From: an uncultured Cellvibrionales bacterium
Lineage (GTDB): Bacteria > Pseudomonadota > Gammaproteobacteria > Pseudomonadales > Cellvibrionaceae
Direction of reading: 5' to 3'
Assembly: GCA_913020115.1 (NCBI GenBank)
Contig: CAJWBQ010000018.1
Span: forward strand, 1 to 64,000
DNA: 64,000 nt
Shown: positions 53,666 through 62,414 of the stretch, piece after piece
Numbering within the stretch: the stretch's first letter is position 1
How the letters are laid out: each line of letters starts with the position of its first letter
Notes under the pieces: model-generated
Seen by the model: the letters and a program-made list of their open reading frames with translations, nothing else
What the model was told of the DNA's origin: nothing
Database searches by the model: none
Position numbers and translations under genes: made by a program

Positions 53666-56212
53666 TTAGTATTTATAGCTGAGGCCCAGAGAAATGCGAC
53701 GCGCCATCTCGTACTCATAAGCTGGGAAGCCGCGGGCAAACTGACCAGCGCTGTCTGCAACGTCATTACCAAACTGACTTGCCGTCTCTTCGGTGAGGTT
53801 GTTGATATCCAGTTTCAGGTCTAGGTTTTCGTTAATAAACCAAGCAGCGCTCAGGTCCAAAGAACCAAACTCGTCTTGCAAGCGATTGCCGTAAGATCCC
53901 GCCTCACGCAACATGTATTCACTGCGGTAGTTGTAGGAAACACGCACTTGGAAATCATCACCTTCGTAATAACCGCTCAAGTTATAGGCATCTTCTGAAG
54001 TGTCGCTCAGCACCGTATTACCGTCGGTGAAAGCGTCATCCGCAGCTTCAGTGTCGGTGTAGGTATAGTTAACAACTGCACCAAAGCCATTAGCGAAGTC
54101 TTGCTGGTACTGCAGTTCAAAACCGCTAATGTCCGCTGAACCGCCACTAGACAGTTCTTGAACCGTCCACCCAAAATCCCTCTCTTCTTGAAGAGGCAAG
54201 TCGTAAGGAATGTCAGCGGCGTCAGCGTGGTAGCTGGAGTTTGTCACAAAGTTTTTAACGTCCTTCATGAAAAATCCGGCTGATAACAGAGAGCCCTCTG
54301 CGAAATACCACTCAACACTCAAATCGAACTGATTCGATACATAGGGGTCGAGGCCGATGTTACCCACAACCCAAAATTGGTTGTTAAACGCTTCATCGGT
54401 ATCGCCCGATACGGCCGGGTTAACGTACATATCTGTGTACTGAGGACGAGCCATAGTGCGAGCGGCAGCCGCACGTAAAATCAGGTCGTCAGATAAGTCA
54501 TAGGCAATGTTGAAGCTTGGTAAGAGCTCAGTATAATCAGACTTGCTTTCCTGCCAGCCGCCATCAAGATAATAAGTTGAAGAAGCTTCAGTTGAGACTA
54601 CACGCAGACCGAAATTACCACGGACTCCATCTGACTCGAACTCTGCCATGATATAGGCGGCCGTATTAATTTCGTCGATTTCACTGTATGAACCGAGATT
54701 TTCTGTTTCACCAATAATACTGTTTTTCGCCCAACCTTTTAGCGAATTAATATCTAGCTTAAGAATGTCGTACCCTGCGCCCACAGCAATTGTTCCGGCT
54801 GCTGCACTAGCGGTCGACACGGCTGGATCAAAACCCGGGGTTTGGATGTATTCAAAGCGACGACTGGTGGAGTTGTGGTCAGCCCACTTGGCGCCCAATT
54901 TAATTGAGCGGATCGCACCAAAATCAACATCAAATCCAATGTCGGCTTGAAAATACGTTTCCTCATCGGTCTTAGGCGTACGGTTAAAGTTGCCACCACC
55001 AAGTCCCATGTTCACTACACCAGGATCATAAGTGCCGATATCAAAACCGTTGGTGTCCCAAGTTTGGCTGCCATTTGAAAAGTCGTAGCTGCCGCCGGGG
55101 ATTGAAGGTACGAGTCCGTCGTTAAGAACCATCTCAAAGTCGGTGCCGCCCGATGAAGTGGTTTCACCTAGCTGAACCTCTAAGAGGTAGTTATCACCGC
55201 TGTAAGTGGTCGTCAGATCAAACACATCAGACTTCATAGTGGCTTCACGAGGTCGAGCCTGCCAAAAAGCAACGTTCAAAGGACCACTAACGTGTGCGCC
55301 GTTAACTGGAGCGTCATCAGTTGGCGAAACGGTCAAAAACAATGCGTAGTTGGTGTTGTCGGCGGTCATTTCCATGTCCATAACGTTCAGAACAACATCA
55401 AGCTTGTCGTTTGGCTGATACTGGAAGGTCGCCGTTAATGCAGAACGCTCACGCTCCGACTCAAAAGCAACTGGACCTGCACCCCACTCCCAAAATGCTT
55501 CAGTACCCTGACGATTCAGGTTTCGGGTTTGAGCAACAGCCGATACCAAAGCGCCAAAGGTTCCTTCATCATTTTTCCAGCTCACCATACCGGAATACTG
55601 CGGATCAGTTTCTTCAGAATCACTCTGGTAGGATCCTTCAATAGAACCGTAGATAGACAAAGCATCTTGATCTAAAGGCTTGCGAGTATTAATAATAACT
55701 GTACCGCCTACACCACCTTCCGCAAGATCAGCCTGAGAGGTTTTGTAGACCTCAATACCACCAACCAACTCAGAAGGCAGCAGTTCATAATTGAAACTAC
55801 GCTTTGCGGGGTCAAGTACAAACCAACCGGTAGACGCAACGTTCTGGCCATTTAACGTGGTGAGTGTTAAGTCTTGTCCGCCGCCGCGAATCGATACCGC
55901 TGCACCCTCTCCGAACTGGCGTTGAATAGTCACGCCCGGTACACGCTGTAACGATTCTGCAACGTTTTTGTCTGGGAACTTACCCATGTCTTCGGAAGAA
56001 ATCGCATCGACGATTGAACCGGACATACGCTTAATGTCTAGCGCTTGCCTTAGGCTTGCACGAATGCCAACCACTTCAACTTCTTCTAACTGCTCCATAC
56101 CGTCTTGGGCGAACGCGGTTTGGCCGGCACCCAGTGTCAGTGCACCTAGAGAACCGCAAACGATTACGGCTTTGTTTATGACGCGGATAGCATCTTTCAA
56201 CTTATCAGACAT
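53666..56212 (-). CDS. TonB-dependent receptor, probably for chitooligosaccharides
   Basis: 848-residue outer-membrane receptor. A signal peptide (AVIVCGSLGALTLGAGQTAFA) is followed by the TonB box region LEEVEVVG, then the plug (SIVDAISSEDMGKFPDKNVAESLQRVPGVTIQR, VSIRGGGQDLTLTTLNGQNV, VGGTVIINTRKPLD) and a 22-strand barrel ending in a terminal aromatic strand ISLGLSYKY. Two perfect regulon operators at 56303 and 56335 place it under the GlcNAc regulator, so the likely cargo is chitin oligomers or GlcNAc. ATG at 56212 has AGGGGA upstream. A strong terminator follows. Confidence 0.9.
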   Translation of the reverse strand: MSDKLKDAIRVINKAVIVCGSLGALTLGAGQTAFAQDGMEQLEEVEVVGIRASLRQALDIKRMSGSIVDAISSEDMGKFPDKNVAESLQRVPGVTIQRQFGEGAAVSIRGGGQDLTLTTLNGQNVASTGWFVLDPAKRSFNYELLPSELVGGIEVYKTSQADLAEGGVGGTVIINTRKPLDQDALSIYGSIEGSYQSDSEETDPQYSGMVSWKNDEGTFGALVSAVAQTRNLNRQGTEAFWEWGAGPVAFESERERSALTATFQYQPNDKLDVVLNVMDMEMTADNTNYALFLTVSPTDDAPVNGAHVSGPLNVAFWQARPREATMKSDVFDLTTTYSGDNYLLEVQLGETTSSGGTDFEMVLNDGLVPSIPGGSYDFSNGSQTWDTNGFDIGTYDPGVVNMGLGGGNFNRTPKTDEETYFQADIGFDVDFGAIRSIKLGAKWADHNSTSRRFEYIQTPGFDPAVSTASAAAGTIAVGAGYDILKLDINSLKGWAKNSIIGETENLGSYSEIDEINTAAYIMAEFESDGVRGNFGLRVVSTEASSTYYLDGGWQESKSDYTELLPSFNIAYDLSDDLILRAAAARTMARPQYTDMYVNPAVSGDTDEAFNNQFWVVGNIGLDPYVSNQFDLSVEWYFAEGSLLSAGFFMKDVKNFVTNSSYHADAADIPYDLPLQEERDFGWTVQELSSGGSADISGFELQYQQDFANGFGAVVNYTYTDTEAADDAFTDGNTVLSDTSEDAYNLSGYYEGDDFQVRVSYNYRSEYMLREAGSYGNRLQDEFGSLDLSAAWFINENLDLKLDINNLTEETASQFGNDVADSAGQFARGFPAYEYEMARRISLGLSYKY

Positions 56213-56302
56213 GTATTTCCCCTTGCTTTTTTAGTATGTCGCTCTGTTTAAAATCTGTCGCTGTTCAGTAACACTCTGCAGGGAAATTTTCCCGCCCAAT
56301 GA

Positions 56303-56314
56303 GACAACGTTGTC
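56303..56314. promoter_or_regulatory. GACAACGTTGTC operator, receptor promoter site 1
   Basis: Perfect palindrome 91 bp upstream of the receptor start, paired at 32 bp with the next site. Confidence 0.8.
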
Positions 56315-56334
56315 AGCAACACTAATTCAATCAG

Positions 56335-56346
56335 GACAACGTTGTC
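56335..56346. promoter_or_regulatory. GACAACGTTGTC operator, receptor promoter site 2
   Basis: Perfect palindrome 123 bp upstream of the receptor start. The 32-bp spacing repeats exactly that before nagK, although the sequence between the sites differs. Confidence 0.8.
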
Positions 56347-56559
56347 AACAAGAAATTCAAAGAGCCTTTTCTCGGCGTCATAAAAGGCTTCATTCACCAA
56401 AGCTCTCAGAAACCTAATTGTGTGTGCCAACCTAGAGAATTATTAAGTATAGACCAAGGCTAAGCCATTAATTTTTATAGTAATATTTACTTATATATAA
56501 TCACACAAACCACAATTCTGTGATGAATACGAGTTATTAAATTAACAAATTTACGATAA

Positions 56560-56571
56560 GACAACGATGTC
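56560..56571. promoter_or_regulatory. degenerate operator (GACAACGATGTC) before the mutarotase gene
   Basis: One base off the regulon palindrome (T to A at position 8), 87 bp before the mutarotase start. It would bind the LacI-family regulator more weakly. With the receptor sites it makes three operator-like boxes in the 445-bp divergent region, which otherwise is AT-rich with no gene. Confidence 0.5.
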
Positions 56572-56657
56572 TAGCAATGAAAAAATATAACGATATCTTG
56601 ACCTCAGATGCCAACAAACCATAATAGGCAGCTCTTTTTCTGGAACCGAGTAATACC

Positions 56658-57539
56658 ATGAATCAGGCCACCATTGACGTCATCAGCACCGCCTCATGCC
56701 TAACGCTTAGGCGCTCTTTCGAAGTCTTTGGTGGGGAGCAGCCAGGGCTCGAGGTGATTGTGTTAGAGCACCCCCGCTGCTCTGCTTCTATTGCTCTGCA
56801 GGGCGCACATATACTTTCTTTTCAGCCTCACGGCCAAGCCGATCTACTATGGCTGAGTCCTAAAGCAAGTTTCGCAGAGGGCAAAGCTGTTCGTGGCGGA
56901 ATTCCAGTGTGCGCGCCATGGTTCGGGCCTCACTCCAAAGATACGGATAAACCTCAGCACGGCTTCGCACGGAATTTGCCATGGGAATTGTTAGAAGTTC
57001 AACAGAGTGACTCGGACGTAGTGCTACGCTTTCAGTTGGATTCAACGGCTGAGCAGTTGCGCCTACATCCCTGGCCACTCAAACTCACTCTCGAAATGAC
57101 TTTCAGTGATTCATTGAGTTTAAGCATGAGCGTTGAACATTTAGAAGGAGGCGCTAATACCCACTCGATGCCTTTTAGCTGGGCCCTCCACACTTATTTT
57201 GCCACCCACGACTTAGCCCAAACGCGTATTCGCGGTCTGAATGAGGAGCAGGATTACACTTTCCGGGGTGAAGTTGATCAGATCCTCACTCAAATACCCG
57301 AACACCAGAGCATTGTTTGCGATGGTGTGGCAGGCTCTATTGAAATCTATGGGCAAAATTGTCCCAGCGCCATTGTCTGGAATCCGGGCCCCGAGAAAGC
57401 GGCTTCTATGGTCGATTTAGGTAAAGAGCATTACGCGAGTTTTGTCTGCGTCGAAAGAGGCGCGGCCAAGGCCGATAGCTGGCTCATTCCTGTAGGGGAG
57501 ACGCGTCAGGCACAACTGACATTAAGCCGTAAGTTCTAA
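56658..57539 (+). CDS. D-hexose-6-phosphate mutarotase (YeaD-like aldose 1-epimerase)
   Basis: 293 residues of the galactose-mutarotase fold. YeaD-type features: LEHPRCSASIALQGAHILSFQP, DLLWLSPKASFAEGKAVRGGIPVCAPWFGPH (the conserved G-I-P-x-C-x-P-W-F-G block), the histidine in QHGFARNLPWEL, and SWALHTYFA with a second histidine; the catalytic glutamate is probably in the CVERGAA stretch near the C-terminus. It speeds anomer exchange of glucose-6-phosphate and relatives, helping Zwf. Its position opposite the receptor, with a weak operator, links it to the GlcNAc-Entner-Doudoroff module. Confidence 0.88.
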   Translation: MNQATIDVISTASCLTLRRSFEVFGGEQPGLEVIVLEHPRCSASIALQGAHILSFQPHGQADLLWLSPKASFAEGKAVRGGIPVCAPWFGPHSKDTDKPQHGFARNLPWELLEVQQSDSDVVLRFQLDSTAEQLRLHPWPLKLTLEMTFSDSLSLSMSVEHLEGGANTHSMPFSWALHTYFATHDLAQTRIRGLNEEQDYTFRGEVDQILTQIPEHQSIVCDGVAGSIEIYGQNCPSAIVWNPGPEKAASMVDLGKEHYASFVCVERGAAKADSWLIPVGETRQAQLTLSRKF

Positions 57540-57754
57540 ATCAACCTACCAAAAATCAAGATCAGCCTGTTAGCGACCTAAGTTAAGGCCTTGCACCGAG
57601 TCAATTTTGAACTTTCAGCCCCACTGGTGCCTATACTACTCTCACTCATCAACAATCAACTGAGTAAAACACCATCAATAATCAAGCCTGATGGTCGATA
57701 ACTACAAAGCGAACTAAGAATAACCCTTATAAATACTCAATCTGGAGACTACCC

Positions 57755-59368
57755 ATGGGGCAATGGCTGGCGTCAATCAGCACCAAGATACTATTAGGTT
57801 ACGGCTCAATACTGCTCATTACTTTGCTGGCGGCCCTAACTCTGGTGAGCACCACATCGGATGTAGAAATGCGCGTAAACACCTTCGTGGGCTCCACCCT
57901 GCCGGAACTCGAGAGCATTGAACAACTTAGTACGGTGGTAAACCAATTGGAGCTCGCGGCTTATTCTCTATACGGCACCACCAGCACCAGTGAGGAATTT
58001 AAAAAACGCCGAAAAACGCTCGATGATGCCACGCTCTCGCCACTGACTGATCTAAATAACCAACAACACAGCCAAGGCCTGTCATCCATTCGCGAGGGCT
58101 TCGATTCACTCAACAGCACATTGAATCAACTGCAGCAAACTATGGGCGCCGAAAGCATTGACTGGGATCAAGCGAGAACCTTGCTAAACAAACTTTCCAG
58201 CAACTCCGCCGACATTACCAATCAACTTAGCAATTTAAAGTCTACAGTTGCCAGTAATGCGGCCGCCAGTTCAGAGATGATTATCGACGACATGTCCTCT
58301 GCTACCACTACCTTGCTGACGCTGGTGGGCATAATTATGGCGGTGACAATCGCAGCGGTAGGCTATACAAGGCGCCTCATTGTTGCGCCCATTGGCACCC
58401 TGTCTCGCCATGTAGAAAATGTGGCGGCAAACCTCGATTTAAGTACTCAACTACCGCAACGCAATATAGATGAAATTGGCCGAGCCACCGGCAGCTTCAA
58501 TAATTTGCTGAACACCTTTCGCGGCAGCATCAATGAAGTGCTTGAAGCGACTACGGGAATTAGTAGCGCCGTGGCAAGCCTAGGCAGCACAGCTTCGAGC
58601 TCAGACCAAGCCGCAGCGGCCATCAACCGAGAAATAGCACAACTAGTATTAGTAATCACTGATTTGGAAGCCCAAATCGAAAGCGGCGCGAAGCGCTCAG
58701 ACGAAGCATCGCAAACCGCACAGCGTGGCGCAGGCGAAGTAGAGTCTGGGGTAGCCGATGTTGAGCGCGCCACCAAGGGCATACAAACACTGGCAGGGGA
58801 AATTGAAACTACGGCTGAAATGCTGATTGCGCTGCGAACAACCGGCGATCAGGTGTCCAGCGTGGTTAGCACCATTGCCGAAATTGCCGATCAAACCAAT
58901 TTACTCGCACTAAACGCCGCCATTGAAGCCGCTCGAGCAGGTGAATCTGGCCGCGGCTTTGCTGTTGTGGCCGACGAGGTGAGAACTCTGGCCAACCGAA
59001 CTCACCAGTCAACGGTAGAAATTAATACCATGCTGGAAACCATTGTGAATTCAATTTCGGCCTCGGTAAACACAATGGCCACCAACCAGGAGCAAGCTAA
59101 ACAATGTGTAGACCTTGCTGAGCACACGATTGAAAGTCTTTCAGCCATTCAAACAACCATTCAGAGCTTAAGCGTAGAGTGCGACGAAACCGCTGGGGTG
59201 TCAGACAAAGCTCAGAAACAAATGGCAGGACTTCGCACTCAAGTACAGCAATTTAAGGTTATGGGTGACACTGTGGCCGATGCCAGCTCACAAACACAAG
59301 AAGCCTCAAGCGCGCTCACCGATTTGGCGGCCACGCTGCAATCACAGGCAAACGCTTTTAAAGTCTAG
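57755..59368 (+). CDS. methyl-accepting chemotaxis protein
   Basis: 537-residue chemoreceptor. Transmembrane helix 1 at about 9-32 ([20 protein letters not shown]), a periplasmic four-helix-bundle sensor (about 33-185), transmembrane helix 2 ([18 protein letters not shown], about 189-206), a HAMP domain ([16 protein letters not shown]) and the cytoplasmic signalling hairpin, with the tip [20 protein letters not shown] and [15 protein letters not shown]. No C-terminal CheR-docking pentapeptide is present (it ends NAFKV). The ligand is unknown; a chitin-sugar ligand is possible from position only. A strong terminator follows. Confidence 0.93.
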   Translation: MGQWLASISTKILLGYGSILLITLLAALTLVSTTSDVEMRVNTFVGSTLPELESIEQLSTVVNQLELAAYSLYGTTSTSEEFKKRRKTLDDATLSPLTDLNNQQHSQGLSSIREGFDSLNSTLNQLQQTMGAESIDWDQARTLLNKLSSNSADITNQLSNLKSTVASNAAASSEMIIDDMSSATTTLLTLVGIIMAVTIAAVGYTRRLIVAPIGTLSRHVENVAANLDLSTQLPQRNIDEIGRATGSFNNLLNTFRGSINEVLEATTGISSAVASLGSTASSSDQAAAAINREIAQLVLVITDLEAQIESGAKRSDEASQTAQRGAGEVESGVADVERATKGIQTLAGEIETTAEMLIALRTTGDQVSSVVSTIAEIADQTNLLALNAAIEAARAGESGRGFAVVADEVRTLANRTHQSTVEINTMLETIVNSISASVNTMATNQEQAKQCVDLAEHTIESLSAIQTTIQSLSVECDETAGVSDKAQKQMAGLRTQVQQFKVMGDTVADASSQTQEASSALTDLAATLQSQANAFKV

Positions 59369-59387
59369 ATATTTGAATTGATGAAAC

Positions 59388-59412
59388 GGGGGCAAAGCAC
59401 AGCCCCCTTTTT
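59388..59412 (+). terminator. intrinsic terminator after the chemoreceptor gene
   Basis: GGGGGC (59388-59393) pairs with GCCCCC (59402-59407) and is followed at once by TTTTT, 20 bp after the stop. Confidence 0.88.
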
Positions 59413-59430
59413 ATCAAACGCTCGAACACC

Positions 59431-59892
59431 TCACAACCAAGGCCTAACACTCGCCGTATATTCTGTGAACTCGGCGCCAAAAAGATGAGTAAGCGCTCGC
59501 TCTTCCGGCGCAATTTGATAGCGATTTATAAAAACCACAAAAGCAAATACACCCAACAGCGCGACGGGCGACGCTAGATACACTGCCCACGCCACCAACA
59601 AGCACGCGAAACCAAGGTACATAGGGTTTCGAGAAACCCTATAGATTCCTGAGCTGACCAAGGCCGAGGCCAGCTCGGGGTTCAATGGATTAACCGTGGT
59701 TTTTGCGATCTTGAAAGACACTACGCCCGAGAGACAAAAAAATACGCCTAAAAATAAAATACTGACCGAGAGCCCTATTCGGGTGAGCTGACTCACATCG
59801 AAACTAGGTGTAATCAATGCGGCAATCCACATCATTAATCCAAATAAGATCATCACCAATGGTGGTGGGATTTTGTTTTCTAGCGCTGGCAT
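59431..59892 (-). CDS. isoprenylcysteine methyltransferase-like (PEMT/ICMT) membrane protein
   Basis: 153 residues with four hydrophobic segments. The C-terminal half shows the signature of the ICMT/phospholipid-methyltransferase group: SGIYRVSRNPMYLGF, followed by RYQIAPEERALTHLFGAEFTEYTASVRPWL, i.e. the R-x-P-x-Y and E-E-x-x-L...G-x-x-Y motifs that bind S-adenosylmethionine. Bacterial members methylate unknown lipids or small molecules at the inner membrane. It converges with the chemoreceptor gene. Confidence 0.82.
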   Translation of the reverse strand: MPALENKIPPPLVMILFGLMMWIAALITPSFDVSQLTRIGLSVSILFLGVFFCLSGVVSFKIAKTTVNPLNPELASALVSSGIYRVSRNPMYLGFACLLVAWAVYLASPVALLGVFAFVVFINRYQIAPEERALTHLFGAEFTEYTASVRPWL

Positions 59893-60047
59893 AAAGCTTC
59901 CTTACGAATAGAGACATCAGATCAGTTGGCAACACACATTTTGGCCAATCGCCAAATAGTATATGCTAGCCACCAGTACCTACAACACGCTGCAAGACAG
60001 CTTGGCGGCTAGGGTCAAACCTTCACTTCATACAGGGAATACGCCAC

Positions 60048-60326
60048 TTGAGCAAAATTGATATCAAACACCCCCACACTATGCCTCTAGACACCCTTAA
60101 AGAGAATATTCAAACACTTGCCAACTCGCTCAGTGAACGCTACGGCGCCAGCGTGAAATGGCAGACAGAACAAACCTTAGAAGTGAAAGCCCCTGCAATC
60201 ACCGGCTCACTGAGTTACGACGACAGCGCCTTGAACATCCAAGTTAGCTTTGGTTTTATGAGCAAATTTCTTATGCCTAAAATAAAAGCTGAAATCACTG
60301 ATTACCTAAAGAAAAACATCTCCTAG
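60048..60326 (+). CDS. polyhydroxyalkanoic acid system family protein
   Basis: 92 residues. The frame starts at TTG (60048) with AGGGAA upstream; residues SKIDIKHPHTMPLDTLKENI at the beginning fit the family N-terminus, so the next ATG (residue 12) would cut conserved sequence. Later parts ALNIQVSFGFMSKFLMPKIKAEITDYLKK complete the small START-like domain of PF09650. The name comes from an association with PHA granule genes, but many carriers lack PHA genes and the function is unknown. It precedes dbpA by about 175 bp. Confidence 0.75.
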   Translation: MSKIDIKHPHTMPLDTLKENIQTLANSLSERYGASVKWQTEQTLEVKAPAITGSLSYDDSALNIQVSFGFMSKFLMPKIKAEITDYLKKNIS

Positions 60327-60441
60327 CGCCGAACAGCTCAATAGCGAGGAATCGACACCGTACAGCGCCAGCCTTAAGGGTCAATGCACTCTGTTGAAGC
60401 TGCAGACCCGAGTAAAGCTGCCCTCTCAGCCTGGCAACTGC

Positions 60442-60447
60442 TATACT
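60442..60447 (+). promoter_or_regulatory. candidate -10 box (TATACT) for dbpA
   Basis: GCTATACTCGCGGCC has the look of a sigma-70 -10 element with its discriminator. No good -35 is seen 17 bp upstream. If used, transcription starts near 60454, downstream of the TTG at 60394, which supports the later dbpA start at 60502. Confidence 0.4.
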
Positions 60448-60501
60448 CGCGGCCTATTTTATGACCAAGCCAATCTGCTTACCGCTAACATTGAGAATCT
60501 C

Positions 60502-61887
60502 TTGCCAAACGAAGCCCTTTTTTCCAGTCTAAACCTGCCTGAAGCTCAAGTTGATAACCTGAATCAACTTGGCTACAAAACCATGACCGCCATTCAAGCC
60601 CAGAGCTTGCCCGAAACGATTGCCGGGCACGACTTAATTGCGCAAGCCAAAACGGGCAGCGGAAAAACGGCCGCTTTTGGCATTGGTTTACTGCTGAAAA
60701 TAGTCCCAAGCTCGTTTAACGTGCAAGCCTTGCTCATGTGCCCTACCCGTGAGCTTTGTACCCAAGTGGCCAATGAAATTCGCCGCTTAGCGCGCTATCA
60801 GCAAAACATTAAGGTGGTTGTGCTCTGTGGAGGCCAATCAATAGGCCCGCAGATTGGCTCTTTGGAACACGGCGCGCACATTGTTGTAGGCACCCCCGGC
60901 CGCCTCAAAGACCACCTGCGCAAAGAGACCTTACACCTCAATCACGTGCAAACTCTTGTGCTCGATGAAGCAGACCGCATGCTAGAAATGGGGTTTGCAG
61001 ACGACATTGCCACCATCATCGGCAAAACGCCCGAGAAGCGACAAACCTTATTATTTTCAGCCACTTACCCCGATGATATTAAAAAGCTTAGCGCCCGCTT
61101 TCAGAAAAACCCAAAAGTGGTTAGCGTAGAGGTTCAGCACGAAAGCCAGCAAATAGAACAGCACTTCTATGAAGTGCGCAGCCAGTCCGAAAAACCCGAT
61201 GCCCTCACCCGCCTGCTGAGCCACTACGCCCCTGATTCTGCGGTAGTATTTTGCAACACAAAGCAGCAGTGCACAGACCTTCGACACCATCTGCGGCAGG
61301 CTGGTTACAGCGCCTTGGCTTTGCAAGGTGACATGGAACAAAGAGACCGCGATCAAGTGCTAGTGCAATTCTCTAACGGCAGCAGCAAGTTACTGATCGC
61401 AACAGATGTCGCCGCTCGAGGCCTAGACATAGATGACCTCAGCGCCGTTATAAATTATGACCTGAGCCGCGACAATGACACCTACACTCACCGCATTGGT
61501 CGTACAGGTCGCGCGGGCAAGCAAGGCCTGGCTCTGAGCCTTTCCACACTCAGCGATGGTCGCAAGCTCAACGCCATTACCGACGGCAGTGGCTTAAACA
61601 TTAATTTGAAATCCACCGACAGCCTGCCTTCAAAGCTCAACACTCCTGAACCACCCGCCATGGTGACACTGTGTATCGCCGGCGGACGCAAGGAAAAAAT
61701 TCGCCCAGGCGATGTACTGGGAGCGCTCACGAAAGACGCCGGTATTCCTGGTGCGCAGGTCGGTAAGATTAACGTTTTCGACTTTTCCACCTATGTCGCA
61801 GTTGAGCGAGCCGTGGCCAACAAAGCCATGAACTCGCTACAGAATGGAAAAATAAAAAATAAGAAGGTAAAAGTTCGTAGGCTCTAA
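60502..61887 (+). CDS. dbpA: ATP-dependent RNA helicase DbpA
   Basis: DEAD-box helicase acting in 50S ribosome assembly. Motifs in order: Q motif (GYKTMTAIQAQSLP), I AQAKTGSGKT, Ia PTRELCTQ, II DEAD (VLDEADRMLEMGF), III SAT, then HRIGRTGRAG (motif VI). The C-terminal RNA-binding domain that recognises 23S rRNA hairpin 92 is present: VTLCIAGGRKEKIRPGDVLGAL...VGKINVFDFSTYVAV. There is no in-frame ATG before motif Q. I chose TTG at 60502 (GAG upstream, protein of 461 residues, near the 457 of E. coli DbpA). A TTG at 60394 would add 36 unrelated residues. Confidence 0.93.
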   Translation: MPNEALFSSLNLPEAQVDNLNQLGYKTMTAIQAQSLPETIAGHDLIAQAKTGSGKTAAFGIGLLLKIVPSSFNVQALLMCPTRELCTQVANEIRRLARYQQNIKVVVLCGGQSIGPQIGSLEHGAHIVVGTPGRLKDHLRKETLHLNHVQTLVLDEADRMLEMGFADDIATIIGKTPEKRQTLLFSATYPDDIKKLSARFQKNPKVVSVEVQHESQQIEQHFYEVRSQSEKPDALTRLLSHYAPDSAVVFCNTKQQCTDLRHHLRQAGYSALALQGDMEQRDRDQVLVQFSNGSSKLLIATDVAARGLDIDDLSAVINYDLSRDNDTYTHRIGRTGRAGKQGLALSLSTLSDGRKLNAITDGSGLNINLKSTDSLPSKLNTPEPPAMVTLCIAGGRKEKIRPGDVLGALTKDAGIPGAQVGKINVFDFSTYVAVERAVANKAMNSLQNGKIKNKKVKVRRL

Positions 61888-61910
61888 GAAATGTGCTCGG
61901 TCAAGCTCGC

Positions 61911-62240
61911 TTAGTCGCTGCTTGGCCCGGGCATAAATGATGGAAACTGCGCGACCTTGTCACCAGACTTAAGGTCCGTTGCCTTTGCCGTGCCCTCTTT
62001 TTCCACCTCATCAATACGAATGACACTTTGCATGGGCACATAAGAGCGCTTGACCCCTGCGAACTCGCCTTTCAGCTTTTCTTCCGCAGGGTCGACCAGT
62101 AACCCCGAGCGCTCGCCAAAAATTAGCTCCTCTACTTCAATGAAGCCATACATTTCACTCTGATAGATTGCCTGAGCAAACACCTCATACACTTGGTTTT
62201 GGTTATAGAAAATCACTTTATAAATGGGGTTACTTGCCAT
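61911..62240 (-). CDS. DUF1820 family protein
   Basis: About 109 residues beginning NPIYKVIFYNQNQVYEVFAQ, followed by YGFIEVEELIFGERSGLLVDPAEEKLK, VKRSYVPMQSVIRIDEVEKEG and a proline-rich tail. This is the small gammaproteobacterial family DUF1820, of unknown function, usually single-copy and conserved. I chose the ATG at 62240; a GTG at 62261 would add seven residues. It converges with dbpA (23 bp between stops) and diverges from miaB. Confidence 0.85.
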   Translation of the reverse strand: MASNPIYKVIFYNQNQVYEVFAQAIYQSEMYGFIEVEELIFGERSGLLVDPAEEKLKGEFAGVKRSYVPMQSVIRIDEVEKEGTAKATDLKSGDKVAQFPSFMPGPSSD

Positions 62241-62363
62241 ATTTGTTACCAAAACTCGCACAGAATAATCAAGGTTAAAGGCCCTGCGGCCCGATAGCCC
62301 AAATATTGGGTCTTATTCCCAAAATCCAAGGCCCTAACTATAGGCTTTAACACCTTCTATCGC

Positions 62364-62369
62364 TATAAT
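62364..62369 (+). promoter_or_regulatory. candidate -10 box (TATAAT) for miaB
   Basis: A consensus TATAAT followed by GCGCGG, 46 bp before the miaB start. No convincing -35 box lies at 16-18 bp. Confidence 0.5.
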
Positions 62370-62414
62370 GCGCGGTCTCAATAAAATTGACCAGTTTTTG
62401 AACAGGTAATCACT

